Of a stretch of DNA of 33,674 bases, positions 14,669 through 22,001 are shown in pieces. Origin of the DNA: an uncultured Lachnospiraceae bacterium. Lineage in GTDB: Bacteria; Bacillota; Clostridia; Lachnospirales; Lachnospiraceae. The position numbers were made by a program, and so were the translations under genes. The DNA lies in NCBI GenBank assembly GCA_900314255.1, contig OMUP01000067.1, positions 1-33,674 on the forward strand, given 5' to 3'. Each line of letters starts with the position of its first letter. Positions within the stretch are counted from its first letter, which is position 1. Under the pieces are notes generated by a model. The model worked only from the letters and a program-made list of their open reading frames with translations, was not told the origin of the DNA and searched no databases.

Positions 14669-15007
14669 TTAGTCGTCCACGAAATCCTTGCGGTACGGCG
14701 TGAAGGTGTCGATCAGAACGCCCGGCTCCAGGCACACGCAGCCGTGCTCGACGCCGTTGGTCTTGCAGAGCGTGTCGCCTTCTGTCACGATATGCTTCTC
14801 GCCGTCGATCGTGAATTCGAACTTGCCGCTCTTCACATACGTGATCTGCGTGTGCGGATGGTGATGCATCGCGCCGACAGCGCCCTTCGCGAATGTGTTC
14901 TCGACCACCATCAGGTCGTCGGAATATGCGAGCACTCTCTTCACAACGCCCTGGCCGTTGTCCTCCGGCTTAACGTCTTTGTAGAAAACCCATCTCTGAT
15001 TTTTCAT
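14669..15007 (-). CDS. kdgF: KdgF-like cupin (unsaturated uronate linearisation)
   Basis: The 112-residue single-domain cupin closely resembles KdgF, which converts 4,5-unsaturated uronate monomers from pectin or alginate breakdown into the linear keto form. The metal motif is MHHHPHTQITY, with His48, His50 and Gln54 as ligands, and the fourth, His88, is in NGVEHGCV. The sequence SGKFEFTIDGEKH and the C-terminal VLIDTFTPYRKDF also match KdgF. A general sugar-binding cupin is the alternative. AAGGAG lies about a dozen bases before the ATG at 15007, with AAAGG nearer. It sits between the AraC regulator and rhaB, suggesting that the pathway handles rhamnogalacturonan products. Confidence 0.75.
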   Translation of the reverse strand: MKNQRWVFYKDVKPEDNGQGVVKRVLAYSDDLMVVENTFAKGAVGAMHHHPHTQITYVKSGKFEFTIDGEKHIVTEGDTLCKTNGVEHGCVCLEPGVLIDTFTPYRKDFVDD

Positions 15008-15022
15008 TTTTTCCTTTCTCCT

Positions 15023-15038
15023 TATATCAATTGATATA
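15023..15038. promoter_or_regulatory. Perfect 16-bp palindrome in the kdgF leader
   Basis: TATATCAA followed directly by TTGATATA is a perfect palindrome. It lies between a candidate -10 and the kdgF ribosome site, where a bound repressor would block transcription. It may be an operator for a local or distant regulator. Confidence 0.45.
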
Positions 15039-15042
15039 CCTT

Positions 15043-15064
15043 ATCATAGCACACCTTGCGGTGT
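15043..15064 (-). promoter_or_regulatory. Candidate kdgF promoter with an upstream inverted repeat
   Basis: On the minus strand TGC then TATGAT (15048-15043) is an extended -10. Immediately upstream ACACC (15051-15055) and GGTGT (15060-15064) form an inverted repeat around TTGC, two bases after the AraC-gene stop. No good -35 is seen, consistent with activation, but the hairpin could equally be a 3' structure of the regulator transcript. Confidence 0.4.
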
Positions 15065-15065
15065 C

Positions 15066-16058
15066 TTACGTTTCCGTGCCGCTGCCATGCGTCTGTGTCA
15101 GCCGGTAGTGCCTTGGCGTCTGTCCGGACGCCGCCCGGAAAATGCGGTGAAAATAGCTGACGTTCGAGTACCCGACCGCTCCGGCGACAGACAGCACGGA
15201 CATCTGTGTGTGCGTCAGCAGATAGCGCGCCTGGCTCAGGCGCCTTTCCTGCACCAGGTCGGTGAAGTTCCGGCCCATCCTGCGTTTAATCATACGCGAG
15301 AGCTGAAACGGATCATAGTGCAGATCCTGCGCCAGATCGGTGAGCGAGGCGTCGCGGTAGCGGCTGTCGACATAATCCAGCACTTTCATCATCAGCTCGT
15401 CTGTCCCTCCGGCTCCCACCTGCAGGTGGTCGGACAGCTTCATGAGATACAGCAGAAGAAGCCCGAATGTGTTCTGCTCAATCGTGCGCGACGCCCCCTG
15501 CTGGTTTAACAGCCCGTAGATCAGATTCTCCATGAGATTCTGCACCGGGAGAAAATCCGCCGCGTGAAAGAGCAGAAACGGCGGCGCATCTGTCCCGGCG
15601 CCTGGCGGCGCAGCGGCAAGCGTCCCGATGAGGAAGTCCCGGATCGCATTTTTCTCGTCGGGGATCATCCGCAGGATGCCGTTAAAGAACTCCGGCAGAA
15701 TCAGGAAATTCACGCCGATATCGTGTTCGCCGGCCGGATAGACTTCCTGCGTCACCCGCTGGCTCAGCATCAGCAGATCCCCGGACCGGACCGTGATCTC
15801 TTCGCCGTTTAAAATGTGGCGTGTGGATCCCTCGCACATGTACAGCACTTCCACATAGTTGTGCCTGTGCTTCGGAAAGAACGCAAACCGCACGTTCTTG
15901 CGGATCGTGATCAGCCGTCCTTCCTTGGCCAGCCGCCGCACGTCGACGACATCGCCGCCGGCCGGCATATAGATGCCTTTCTCGATTTCGGCTCCCGCCT
16001 TCAGCTTCTCCTCTTCCGGCGTCAGAACCGCCAGCTGTTCAAGCAGATCCTGACGCAT
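15066..16058 (-). CDS. AraC-family transcriptional regulator with cupin sensor domain
   Basis: The 330-residue protein has an N-terminal cupin-like sensor (about 60-200, including KHRHNYVEVLYMCEGSTRH and the SGDLLMLSQ strand) and a C-terminal AraC DNA-binding domain (about 225-325). The two helix-turn-helix units are visible as SLTDLAQDLHYDPFQLSRMIKRRMG and MSVLSVAGAVGYSNVSYFHRIFR, followed by the typical TPRHYR end. It is therefore a sugar-responsive activator of the RhaS/RhaR kind, and the likely controller of rhaB-rhaD-fucO and kdgF; the inducer cannot be read from sequence. AGGAG precedes the ATG at 16058. It lies 26 bases after galM, so the two may be co-transcribed. Confidence 0.9.
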   Translation of the reverse strand: MRQDLLEQLAVLTPEEEKLKAGAEIEKGIYMPAGGDVVDVRRLAKEGRLITIRKNVRFAFFPKHRHNYVEVLYMCEGSTRHILNGEEITVRSGDLLMLSQRVTQEVYPAGEHDIGVNFLILPEFFNGILRMIPDEKNAIRDFLIGTLAAAPPGAGTDAPPFLLFHAADFLPVQNLMENLIYGLLNQQGASRTIEQNTFGLLLLYLMKLSDHLQVGAGGTDELMMKVLDYVDSRYRDASLTDLAQDLHYDPFQLSRMIKRRMGRNFTDLVQERRLSQARYLLTHTQMSVLSVAGAVGYSNVSYFHRIFRAASGQTPRHYRLTQTHGSGTET

Positions 16059-16084
16059 GTCTCACTCCTGCTGCAGCCAAACTT

Positions 16085-17218
16085 TCAGTCCTTTTCCGTC
16101 GTGAAAATGTACGCCGTGACGGAATCATACGGCTTGCCCGGCCCGAACACAGGCTTATGGAAAGCCTTGTTGTTGGCAGAATCCGGGAAGCACTGCGGCT
16201 CCAGGCAGAAGCCGGTGAAGTCCTCATAAATGTGGCCGTTCTTGCCGCTCTTGCCGCCCAGTCCGTTGCCGGTGTAAAGCTGCACGCCCGGATCATCTGT
16301 CATCAGCGTCATGGCGATGCCGGTCCGGCTGCTCACGGCATCCGCTGCCGTGGAAAGTGCTCCGATCTCATCGCTCTCGTCCAGCACGAAGTTGTGGTCA
16401 AATCCGGACGAGGGACGGAGAACCTCGTACGCCGGATCATGGGCGGCGACACCCTTTTTGTAGTCTGCGACTGCCTTCCCGAGATCCCGGTATTTGCGGA
16501 AATCCAGAACCGTGCCTTCCACATCCGCAAGCTCACCTGTCGGAATAAGTCCCTCGTCAACCGGTGTGAACTTATCCGCACAGATCTTCAGACTAATGCC
16601 ATCCAGCGTGCCGGCGCCTTCTCCGTTCAGATTAAAATAGGAGTGATTGGTGAAGTTGATGAGCGTGTTCTTGTCCGACTCCGCATGATATTCGGTGACA
16701 ATCTCGCCGCCCTCGGTCAGGCGCACCGTGAGCCGCACCGTCACCGTCCCCGGGAAGCCCTGCTCCATATCCGGGCTTGTGACCGTAAATACAACATAGT
16801 CGCAGCTGTCCGATGACCACGGCGTCTTGTGAACACCTTTCACGGCCTCGATGTGGCCTGCGTCCTGAATCGTCCAGATCTTGCGGTCTGTGCAGCGGCT
16901 TCCGCTGTGCAGGTTGTTTTCGCCGTTGTTCTTCTCAAGCTCATAGCGCACGCCGTCGATCACTGTCGAAGCGCCTGAGATGCGGTTGGCGTAACGCCCC
17001 ACCGTGCTGCCCAGATGGCCGCCGTTGTTCTCATACCCGGCCAGATCATCGTACCCGAGCAGAACATCGACCGGATTTCCGTCTTTGTCCGGAACAATGA
17101 TGGACTGAAAAACCGCGCCGTAGTCAAGAATGCGCAGTTTCATGCCGGACGAATTCTCCAGCGTGAGAACAGACACTTCCTGTCCGTCCTTCGTCGTTCC
17201 GAAATATTCCTTTTTCAT
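16085..17218 (-). CDS. galM: Aldose 1-epimerase (mutarotase)
   Basis: GalM interconverts the alpha and beta anomers of aldoses such as galactose or glucose so that pathway enzymes get the right form. The 377-residue length is typical. Family motifs are present: LDYGAVFQSIIVPDKDG, GSTVGRYANRISGA, NNGENNLHSG with the conserved His, and TNHSYFNLNGEG with the catalytic His. A catalytic Glu lies in the C-terminal GFCLEPQCFPDS motif. The ATG at 17218 with GGGAGG upstream is used rather than a longer reading to 17335, which would cover the promoter. It is the first gene of the sugar cluster, ahead of the AraC regulator. Confidence 0.92.
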   Translation of the reverse strand: MKKEYFGTTKDGQEVSVLTLENSSGMKLRILDYGAVFQSIIVPDKDGNPVDVLLGYDDLAGYENNGGHLGSTVGRYANRISGASTVIDGVRYELEKNNGENNLHSGSRCTDRKIWTIQDAGHIEAVKGVHKTPWSSDSCDYVVFTVTSPDMEQGFPGTVTVRLTVRLTEGGEIVTEYHAESDKNTLINFTNHSYFNLNGEGAGTLDGISLKICADKFTPVDEGLIPTGELADVEGTVLDFRKYRDLGKAVADYKKGVAAHDPAYEVLRPSSGFDHNFVLDESDEIGALSTAADAVSSRTGIAMTLMTDDPGVQLYTGNGLGGKSGKNGHIYEDFTGFCLEPQCFPDSANNKAFHKPVFGPGKPYDSVTAYIFTTEKD

Positions 17219-17284
17219 GCAGGTATCCTCCCTTGCAGTTGTTATTGCATCACTGATCCCGGCTGCGCCGGTCTGTCTTGGTTC

Positions 17285-17293
17285 ATTATACCA
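17285..17293 (-). promoter_or_regulatory. Candidate galM promoter, extended -10
   Basis: On the minus strand TGG then TATAAT (17290-17285) is a consensus extended -10. The -35 position is poor (ATATTT at 17 bases). It would begin a transcript of galM and perhaps the AraC gene about 60 bases before the galM ATG. Confidence 0.55.
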
Positions 17294-17357
17294 CCTGGTG
17301 CCATGGAAAATATCCCGGCTTTCGGCGGAAAACACTTGACGACTGTTTTATATTGTG

Positions 17358-17372
17358 TTAAATATAATTGTA
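17358..17372. promoter_or_regulatory. Candidate OhrR operator in the gpx promoter region
   Basis: TTAAATATAATTGTA matches the OhrR box of Bacillus subtilis (TACAATTAAATTGTA) at 11 of 15 positions, with the right half AATTGTA intact. It overlaps TATAAT (17363-17368), 21 bases after TTGACG (17336-17341); TTAAAT at 17358 is 16 bases from that -35. The gene for an OhrR-like protein lies two genes downstream. The AT-rich setting makes chance matches possible. Confidence 0.45.
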
Positions 17373-17430
17373 TAAAATATAAATCAACCGATGCCACATG
17401 CATTTGCCATGAAAGAAAAGGAGAATAACG

Positions 17431-17976
17431 ATGAGCAGCTTTTATGATTATTCCGTAACAAAGCGTGACGGGTCTGAGCTTTCGATGGACAGTTTCAAGG
17501 GAAAGGTCGTTCTGGTTGTGAACACGGCGACCGGCTGCGGCTTCACGCCGCAGTACAAGGATCTGGAGAGTATCTACGAGGAATTCCACGACAAGGGGCT
17601 GGAGATTCTGGACGTTCCGTGCAATCAGTTCGCCGGACAGACTCCGGGAACGGATGAAGAAGTGCACGAATTCTGCACGCTCAAATATGACACGCATTTT
17701 GACCAGATGAAGAAGAGCGACGTCAACGGTGAGAACGCTCTGGATCTGTACAAGTATCTCAAGAGCCAGAAGACGTTTGAGGGCTTCGGCAAGGGACCAA
17801 AGGCAATGCTGATGAGCGCAATGCTCAAGAAGATCGATCCGGATTATAAGAACAACGCCGAGATCAAGTGGAATTTCACCAAGTTTCTGGTCGACAGAGA
17901 CGGCAATGTCGTGGCCCGCTTTGAGCCGACAGCAGATATGGAATCCGTCCGCAAGGCTGTAGCAGATCTGATCTGA
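17431..17976 (+). CDS. gpx: Glutathione peroxidase-family (Cys type, thioredoxin-dependent) peroxidase
   Basis: This 181-residue enzyme reduces organic hydroperoxides and H2O2. It is a cysteine form: the peroxidatic Cys36 sits in NTATGCGFTPQY, Gln70 in CNQFAGQ, and the Trp/Asn pair in IKWNFTKFLVD. Cys64 and Cys82 are also present; Cys36 and Cys82 match the disulfide pair of yeast Gpx3, a form that is recycled by thioredoxin rather than glutathione. That fits the thioredoxin reductase gene 14 bases downstream. AAGGAG precedes the ATG at 17431. An OhrR-like regulator completes the cluster, so induction by organic peroxides is likely. It is cytoplasmic; no signal peptide. Confidence 0.92.
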   Translation: MSSFYDYSVTKRDGSELSMDSFKGKVVLVVNTATGCGFTPQYKDLESIYEEFHDKGLEILDVPCNQFAGQTPGTDEEVHEFCTLKYDTHFDQMKKSDVNGENALDLYKYLKSQKTFEGFGKGPKAMLMSAMLKKIDPDYKNNAEIKWNFTKFLVDRDGNVVARFEPTADMESVRKAVADLI

Positions 17977-17990
17977 AGAAAGGAGCTGTC

Positions 17991-18902
17991 ATGACTGATA
18001 TTATCATCATCGGAGCCGGGACCGCCGGCCTCACGGCCGGAATCTATGCGGCACGCGCCGGAAAATCCGCGCTGATCCTGGAATCCACTGCCTACGGCGG
18101 GCAGATCATCAACACGCCGGACATCGAGAATTATCCGGGCATCGCCCACATCTCCGGTTTTGACTTCGCGCAGAAGCTCTACGATCAGGCGGTGGCGCTC
18201 GGCGTCAAAGTTGAATTCGAGGCGGCCGCTTCTATTCAAGACGAAGGCGCCTTTAAAAAGGTCATCACCAGCGGAAACAAGACATATGAGTGCAAGGCTG
18301 TCATACTGGCCACGGGTGCTAAAAACCGGCATCTGGGACTGCCCCGCGAAGAGGAACTGACCGGCAAGGGCGTCTCCTACTGCGCGACCTGCGACGGTAT
18401 GTTCTTCCGCGGCAAGGACGTGGCAGTCAACGGCGGCGGCAACACGGCTCTCGGCGACGCACTGTATCTGGCCGGCATCTGCCGCAAGGTATACATCATT
18501 CACAGAAGGGACAAGTTCCGCGGCGCCGAGACAGACGCTGAGAAACTTGCAAAGCTGCCGAACGTCGAATTCGTGCTGAACAGCACCGTCACGGCGCTGC
18601 ACGGAGAACCTAAGCTCGAGAGTATCGACGTCACCGACAAGACAAATGGCGCCGTTCGCAATATTCCGGTCTCGGCCCTGTTCGTTGCCATCGGGCAGGC
18701 CCCTGACAACGGTGCATTTGCAGGTCTCATCCGGCTCGACGGCAAGGGGTATATTGAGGCCGGCGAAGACTGCCGCACAAACTGCGAAGGCATCTTCACA
18801 GCCGGCGACTGCCGCACAAAGGCACTGAGGCAGCTCACGACCGCTGCCGCGGACGGCGCCATGGCCGCAACAGCTGCCTGCGAGTACATCGACAGGCTTT
18901 AA
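17991..18902 (+). CDS. trxB: Thioredoxin reductase
   Basis: TrxB passes electrons from NADPH through FAD and a disulfide to thioredoxin, which can in turn recycle the peroxidase encoded upstream. The 303-residue protein has the FAD loop IGAGTAGLTAG (7-17), the redox pair Cys131/Cys134 in CATCDG, the NADPH-binding GGGNTA, the HRRDKFRG phosphate-binding motif, and the C-terminal FTAGDCR FAD motif. The length is standard. AAGGAG precedes the ATG at 17991. It is 14 bases behind gpx, and the regulator gene follows 63 bases later, so all three probably form one operon. Confidence 0.9.
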   Translation: MTDIIIIGAGTAGLTAGIYAARAGKSALILESTAYGGQIINTPDIENYPGIAHISGFDFAQKLYDQAVALGVKVEFEAAASIQDEGAFKKVITSGNKTYECKAVILATGAKNRHLGLPREEELTGKGVSYCATCDGMFFRGKDVAVNGGGNTALGDALYLAGICRKVYIIHRRDKFRGAETDAEKLAKLPNVEFVLNSTVTALHGEPKLESIDVTDKTNGAVRNIPVSALFVAIGQAPDNGAFAGLIRLDGKGYIEAGEDCRTNCEGIFTAGDCRTKALRQLTTAAADGAMAATAACEYIDRL

Positions 18903-18965
18903 TTTCCAGACGCCAATCAGGCACATGTGCGCAGGATACAAGACGAAAGGAAGCGACTCTTAATT

Positions 18966-19409
18966 ATGGAAGAAAAACCAGCTTACAATCCCGACGAAGC
19001 GCTGAAGCTGAAAAACCAGCTGTGCTTCCCGCTCTACGCCGCTTCCCGCAAAATCGTCGGCGCATATACGCCGTACCTGAAGCCGCTGGGCATCACCTAC
19101 ACGCAGTACATAACATTCATGGTGCTCTGGGAACAGGATGATGTCCCGGTGGGCGAAATCTGCGCGAAACTGCGCCTTGACAACGGAACGGTGACGCCGC
19201 TGCTGAAGAAAATGGAGGACGAAGGCTTCATCACAAGAGTACGCGACGCCTCCGATGAGCGGCGTGTGAAAATCCGCCTGACAGACGCCGGGCGCGCCAT
19301 GAAAGAAAAAGTGAAAGACGTCCCGAAGGAAATCGGCGGATGCATCCGCCTGTCCCCGGAAGACGCGCGCAGCCTGTACCGGATTCTCTACCAGATCCTG
19401 GACAGCTGA
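18966..19409 (+). CDS. ohrR: OhrR-type MarR-family organic peroxide sensor
   Basis: The 147-residue MarR-family repressor has the marks of OhrR, which loses DNA binding when its single reactive cysteine is oxidised by organic hydroperoxides. Cys20 in NQLCF, Tyr34 and Tyr45 are each exactly five positions after B. subtilis OhrR Cys15, Tyr29 and Tyr40, the residues that set the cysteine. The winged helix is VGEICAKLRLDNGTVTPLLKKMEDEGFI, with DERRVKIRLTDAG in the wing. The ATG at 18966 is preferred to a GTG at 18927; AAAGGAAG lies about 13 bases upstream, a little far. It probably represses gpx-trxB-ohrR. A terminator follows. Confidence 0.88.
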   Translation: MEEKPAYNPDEALKLKNQLCFPLYAASRKIVGAYTPYLKPLGITYTQYITFMVLWEQDDVPVGEICAKLRLDNGTVTPLLKKMEDEGFITRVRDASDERRVKIRLTDAGRAMKEKVKDVPKEIGGCIRLSPEDARSLYRILYQILDS

Positions 19410-19417
19410 AAATAACG

Positions 19418-19453
19418 GCGGCAGAAGCTCACCTCGCTCCTGCCGCTCTTTTT
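19418..19453 (+). terminator. Terminator of the gpx-trxB-ohrR operon
   Basis: GCGGCAG (19418-19424) pairs with CTGCCGC (19440-19446), with three more inner pairs after one mismatch, followed by TCTTTTT. It lies between ohrR and the convergent mutY, whose stop codon touches the T-run. Confidence 0.8.
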
Positions 19454-20606
19454 ATTCTTCAGAGATTCCCGCCGCCTCAAACCACGTGGCAAATGCCGAC
19501 GGAATCGGCACGGACCTTCCCGCCTCCCGGCTGCTGACCCAGATCCATTCCTGATTTTCTGAGCTTCCCTGCTGCCGGCCGTATTCTGTCTCTTCCTCCG
19601 CCAGCGCCGCCGCATCTGTGTCCGGATGCGCCTCCAGCCCCGGGTCTGCGACGCGCACCTTGTAGCAGATCATGTCCCAGATGATGTGTGAAAACACGTG
19701 TTTCCCCTCCGGAAGACGCTCTATGTGAAGCGGTTCAAAGCCAAGACTTTCCACATACGAGAGCACCTTTTCTTCTTCCAGATGGCCGGAAAGCCCCGGA
19801 AACTCGAAAAGCCCGGCGAGCAGTCCTTTTGACGGCCGCCTGTGCAGAAGGATCCCGTCCCCTGCACCGATGATAAGGATCGTGCGCTTTTCTATGCGCT
19901 TTTCGGCCGCTTTTCTGCGCACTGGAAGCTGCGACACGCGCTCAGGACCTGCCTGATACGCCTCACATCCAGCCTGAAGCGGGCACTGTCCGCACTTCGG
20001 TGTCCCCGGGATGCAGATTTCCGATCCGAGATCCATGAAAGCCTGGTTCAGATCGCCACTTTCCGTAAATCCCGGGATGGCCCGGTAGCACGCCGAAAGC
20101 TCATCAAAGACGGCGCGCTTTGTCTTCATGTCGCAGATGTCGCGGCTGTCACTTTTCAGGCGGCTCATGACGCGCATCACATTGCCGTCGACAGCCGGAA
20201 CCGGTTTCCCGAACGCGATGGAAGCGATGGCGCCGGCGGTGTAAAAGCCGATGCCAGGCAGGCGGATAAGCTCGTCGTACTCTGCCGGAAACTTTCCGCC
20301 GTACTGCTGTACCAGAACCTGCGCGCATTTTTTCAGGTTGCGCGCACGGGAATAATATCCCAGCCCTTCCCACAGCTTCATCAGTTCGTCGTCTTCCACC
20401 GCGGCAAGTGCATACACATCCGGCAGTTTCTGCATAAAGCGCACAAAATAGTCTTCCACGACGCCTGCGCGCGTCTGCTGCAGCATGATCTCCGATATCC
20501 AGATCCGGTACGGATCGCGTGTCCCCCGGAATGCCAGTTTCCGGGCGTTTTTCCGGTACCAGGCAAGAAGGCAGGTCAGATTTTGAATAAGAGCATTTTC
20601 CGTCAT
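19452..20606 (-). CDS. mutY: A/G-specific adenine DNA glycosylase
   Basis: MutY removes adenine mispaired with 8-oxoguanine, preventing G-to-T mutations after oxidative damage. The 384-residue protein has the catalytic Glu39 (WISEIMLQQT), the helix-hairpin-helix LPGIGFYTAGAI, catalytic Asp140 (VPAVDGN), and the iron-sulfur ligands in CIPGTPKCGQCPLQAGC (C-x6-C-x2-C-x5-C). A NUDIX-like 8-oxoG recognition domain follows (LLHRRPSKGLLAGLFEFPG). The ATG at 20606 with GGAG upstream is used; longer readings have no better ribosome site. It is transcribed divergently from dapL and convergently with the peroxide operon. Confidence 0.94.
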   Translation of the reverse strand: MTENALIQNLTCLLAWYRKNARKLAFRGTRDPYRIWISEIMLQQTRAGVVEDYFVRFMQKLPDVYALAAVEDDELMKLWEGLGYYSRARNLKKCAQVLVQQYGGKFPAEYDELIRLPGIGFYTAGAIASIAFGKPVPAVDGNVMRVMSRLKSDSRDICDMKTKRAVFDELSACYRAIPGFTESGDLNQAFMDLGSEICIPGTPKCGQCPLQAGCEAYQAGPERVSQLPVRRKAAEKRIEKRTILIIGAGDGILLHRRPSKGLLAGLFEFPGLSGHLEEEKVLSYVESLGFEPLHIERLPEGKHVFSHIIWDMICYKVRVADPGLEAHPDTDAAALAEEETEYGRQQGSSENQEWIWVSSREAGRSVPIPSAFATWFEAAGISEE

Positions 20607-20738
20607 CTGAATTCTCCAGGTTTGAAATAGCATTTTCCATTCAGATGATATATAATTTTCCAGACTAACGCCAGCCTGCATTTGCCAGGGCGGCGAAAGT
20701 CAGCTTAACTGCACATTTGCGTATAAGGAGGATTCCAT

Positions 20739-21959
20739 ATGTTCAAAGCCAATCCGGATTATCTGCAGCTTCGTGGTTCCTATCTGTTTTCGAATATCGC
20801 CAAAAAGGTTGCCGCCTACAAAGAGGCGCATCCGGACACCCCGATTATCCGTCTGGGAATCGGCGATGTGACCCAGCCGCTGAGCAAGAGCGTGATCGCT
20901 GCCCTGCAGAAAGCTGTGGAGGAGCAGGCTCATGCCGAGACATTCCGCGGCTACACGCCGGACCTGGGGTACGATTTCCTGCGCGAAGCCATCAGCCGGG
21001 TGGATTTTGGCAGGCGCGGCGTTTCCATTTCCCCGGATGAGATCTTTATCTCCGACGGCGCCAAGTCCGACTCCGGCAACATCCAGGAGATCTTCTCAAA
21101 AGACTGCCGCGTCGCTGTGTGCGACCCGGTTTATCCGGTATATGTGGACACCAATGTCATGGCGGGCCGCGCCGGCGAGTACGATGAAAAGACCGGAACG
21201 TGGAGCAATATCATCTATATGCCGTGCCTGGCAGAAAACGATTTCGCGCCGCAGCTTCCAACGGAAATCCCGGACATCATCTATCTCTGCTTCCCGAACA
21301 ACCCGACCGGTGCCACTGTATCCAAAGAGCAGCTGCAGAAGTGGGTTGACTTCGCCAATGAGCACAAGGCTGTCATCATTTATGACGCAGCGTACGAGGC
21401 ATATATCACCGAGGATGACATCCCGCACTCCATCTATGAGTGTGACGGCGCAAAGACCTGCTCGATCGAAATCCGCTCATTTTCCAAGAACGCCGGCTTC
21501 ACAGGCGTCCGTCTCGGCTACACCGTTGTTCCGAAGGAACTGAAGGACGCATCCGGTGTCAGCATGCGCGACCTGTGGGCGCGCCGCCACGGCACCAAGT
21601 TCAACGGCGCTCCGTATATCCAGCAGCGCGCCGGCGAAGCGGTCTACTCCGATCAGGGCCAGAAGGAAATCCGCGAGCTTGTCTCCTATTACATGGAAAA
21701 TGCACGCATGATCCGCGAGGGTCTCACCGCGGCCGGGTTCACCTGCAGCGGCGGTGTCAACTCTCCGTATATCTGGCTGAAGACGCCGGATGGCATGACC
21801 AGCTGGGAGTTCTTTGATTATCTTCTCGAGAAGGGGCATGTCGTCGGCACACCGGGATCGGGCTTCGGTCCGAGCGGGGAAGGCTATTTCCGGCTCACTG
21901 CGTTCGGTTCGCATGAGAACACGAAGGCTGCGATCGAACGCTTCAAGCATCTGAACTGA
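20739..21959 (+). CDS. dapL: LL-diaminopimelate aminotransferase
   Basis: DapL makes LL-diaminopimelate directly from tetrahydrodipicolinate and glutamate, bypassing the acylated lysine pathways, and feeds both lysine and peptidoglycan synthesis. It is a class I/II PLP aminotransferase of 406 residues. It begins FKANPDYLQLRGSYLFSNIAKKV and shows the RLGIGDVTQPL segment, the FPNNPTGAT cofactor motif, and the PLP lysine at about Lys250 in SFSKNAGFTGVRLGY, all strongly DapL-like. AAGGAGG precedes the ATG at 20739. The gap to mutY (20607-20738) is AT-rich with TATAAT at 20651-20656 but no clear -35. The first NhaC gene follows 42 bases later. Confidence 0.95.
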   Translation: MFKANPDYLQLRGSYLFSNIAKKVAAYKEAHPDTPIIRLGIGDVTQPLSKSVIAALQKAVEEQAHAETFRGYTPDLGYDFLREAISRVDFGRRGVSISPDEIFISDGAKSDSGNIQEIFSKDCRVAVCDPVYPVYVDTNVMAGRAGEYDEKTGTWSNIIYMPCLAENDFAPQLPTEIPDIIYLCFPNNPTGATVSKEQLQKWVDFANEHKAVIIYDAAYEAYITEDDIPHSIYECDGAKTCSIEIRSFSKNAGFTGVRLGYTVVPKELKDASGVSMRDLWARRHGTKFNGAPYIQQRAGEAVYSDQGQKEIRELVSYYMENARMIREGLTAAGFTCSGGVNSPYIWLKTPDGMTSWEFFDYLLEKGHVVGTPGSGFGPSGEGYFRLTAFGSHENTKAAIERFKHLN

Positions 21960-22001
21960 TTCCTGCGCGATTCTCATTCCGGGGGGAAGGGGAAATTTGA
22001 A

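Noticed and set aside
17351-17380. PerR/Fur box in the gpx promoter
   Set aside because: The best window matches only about 9 of 14 consensus positions, and the neighbouring OhrR-type gene makes an OhrR box the better reading.
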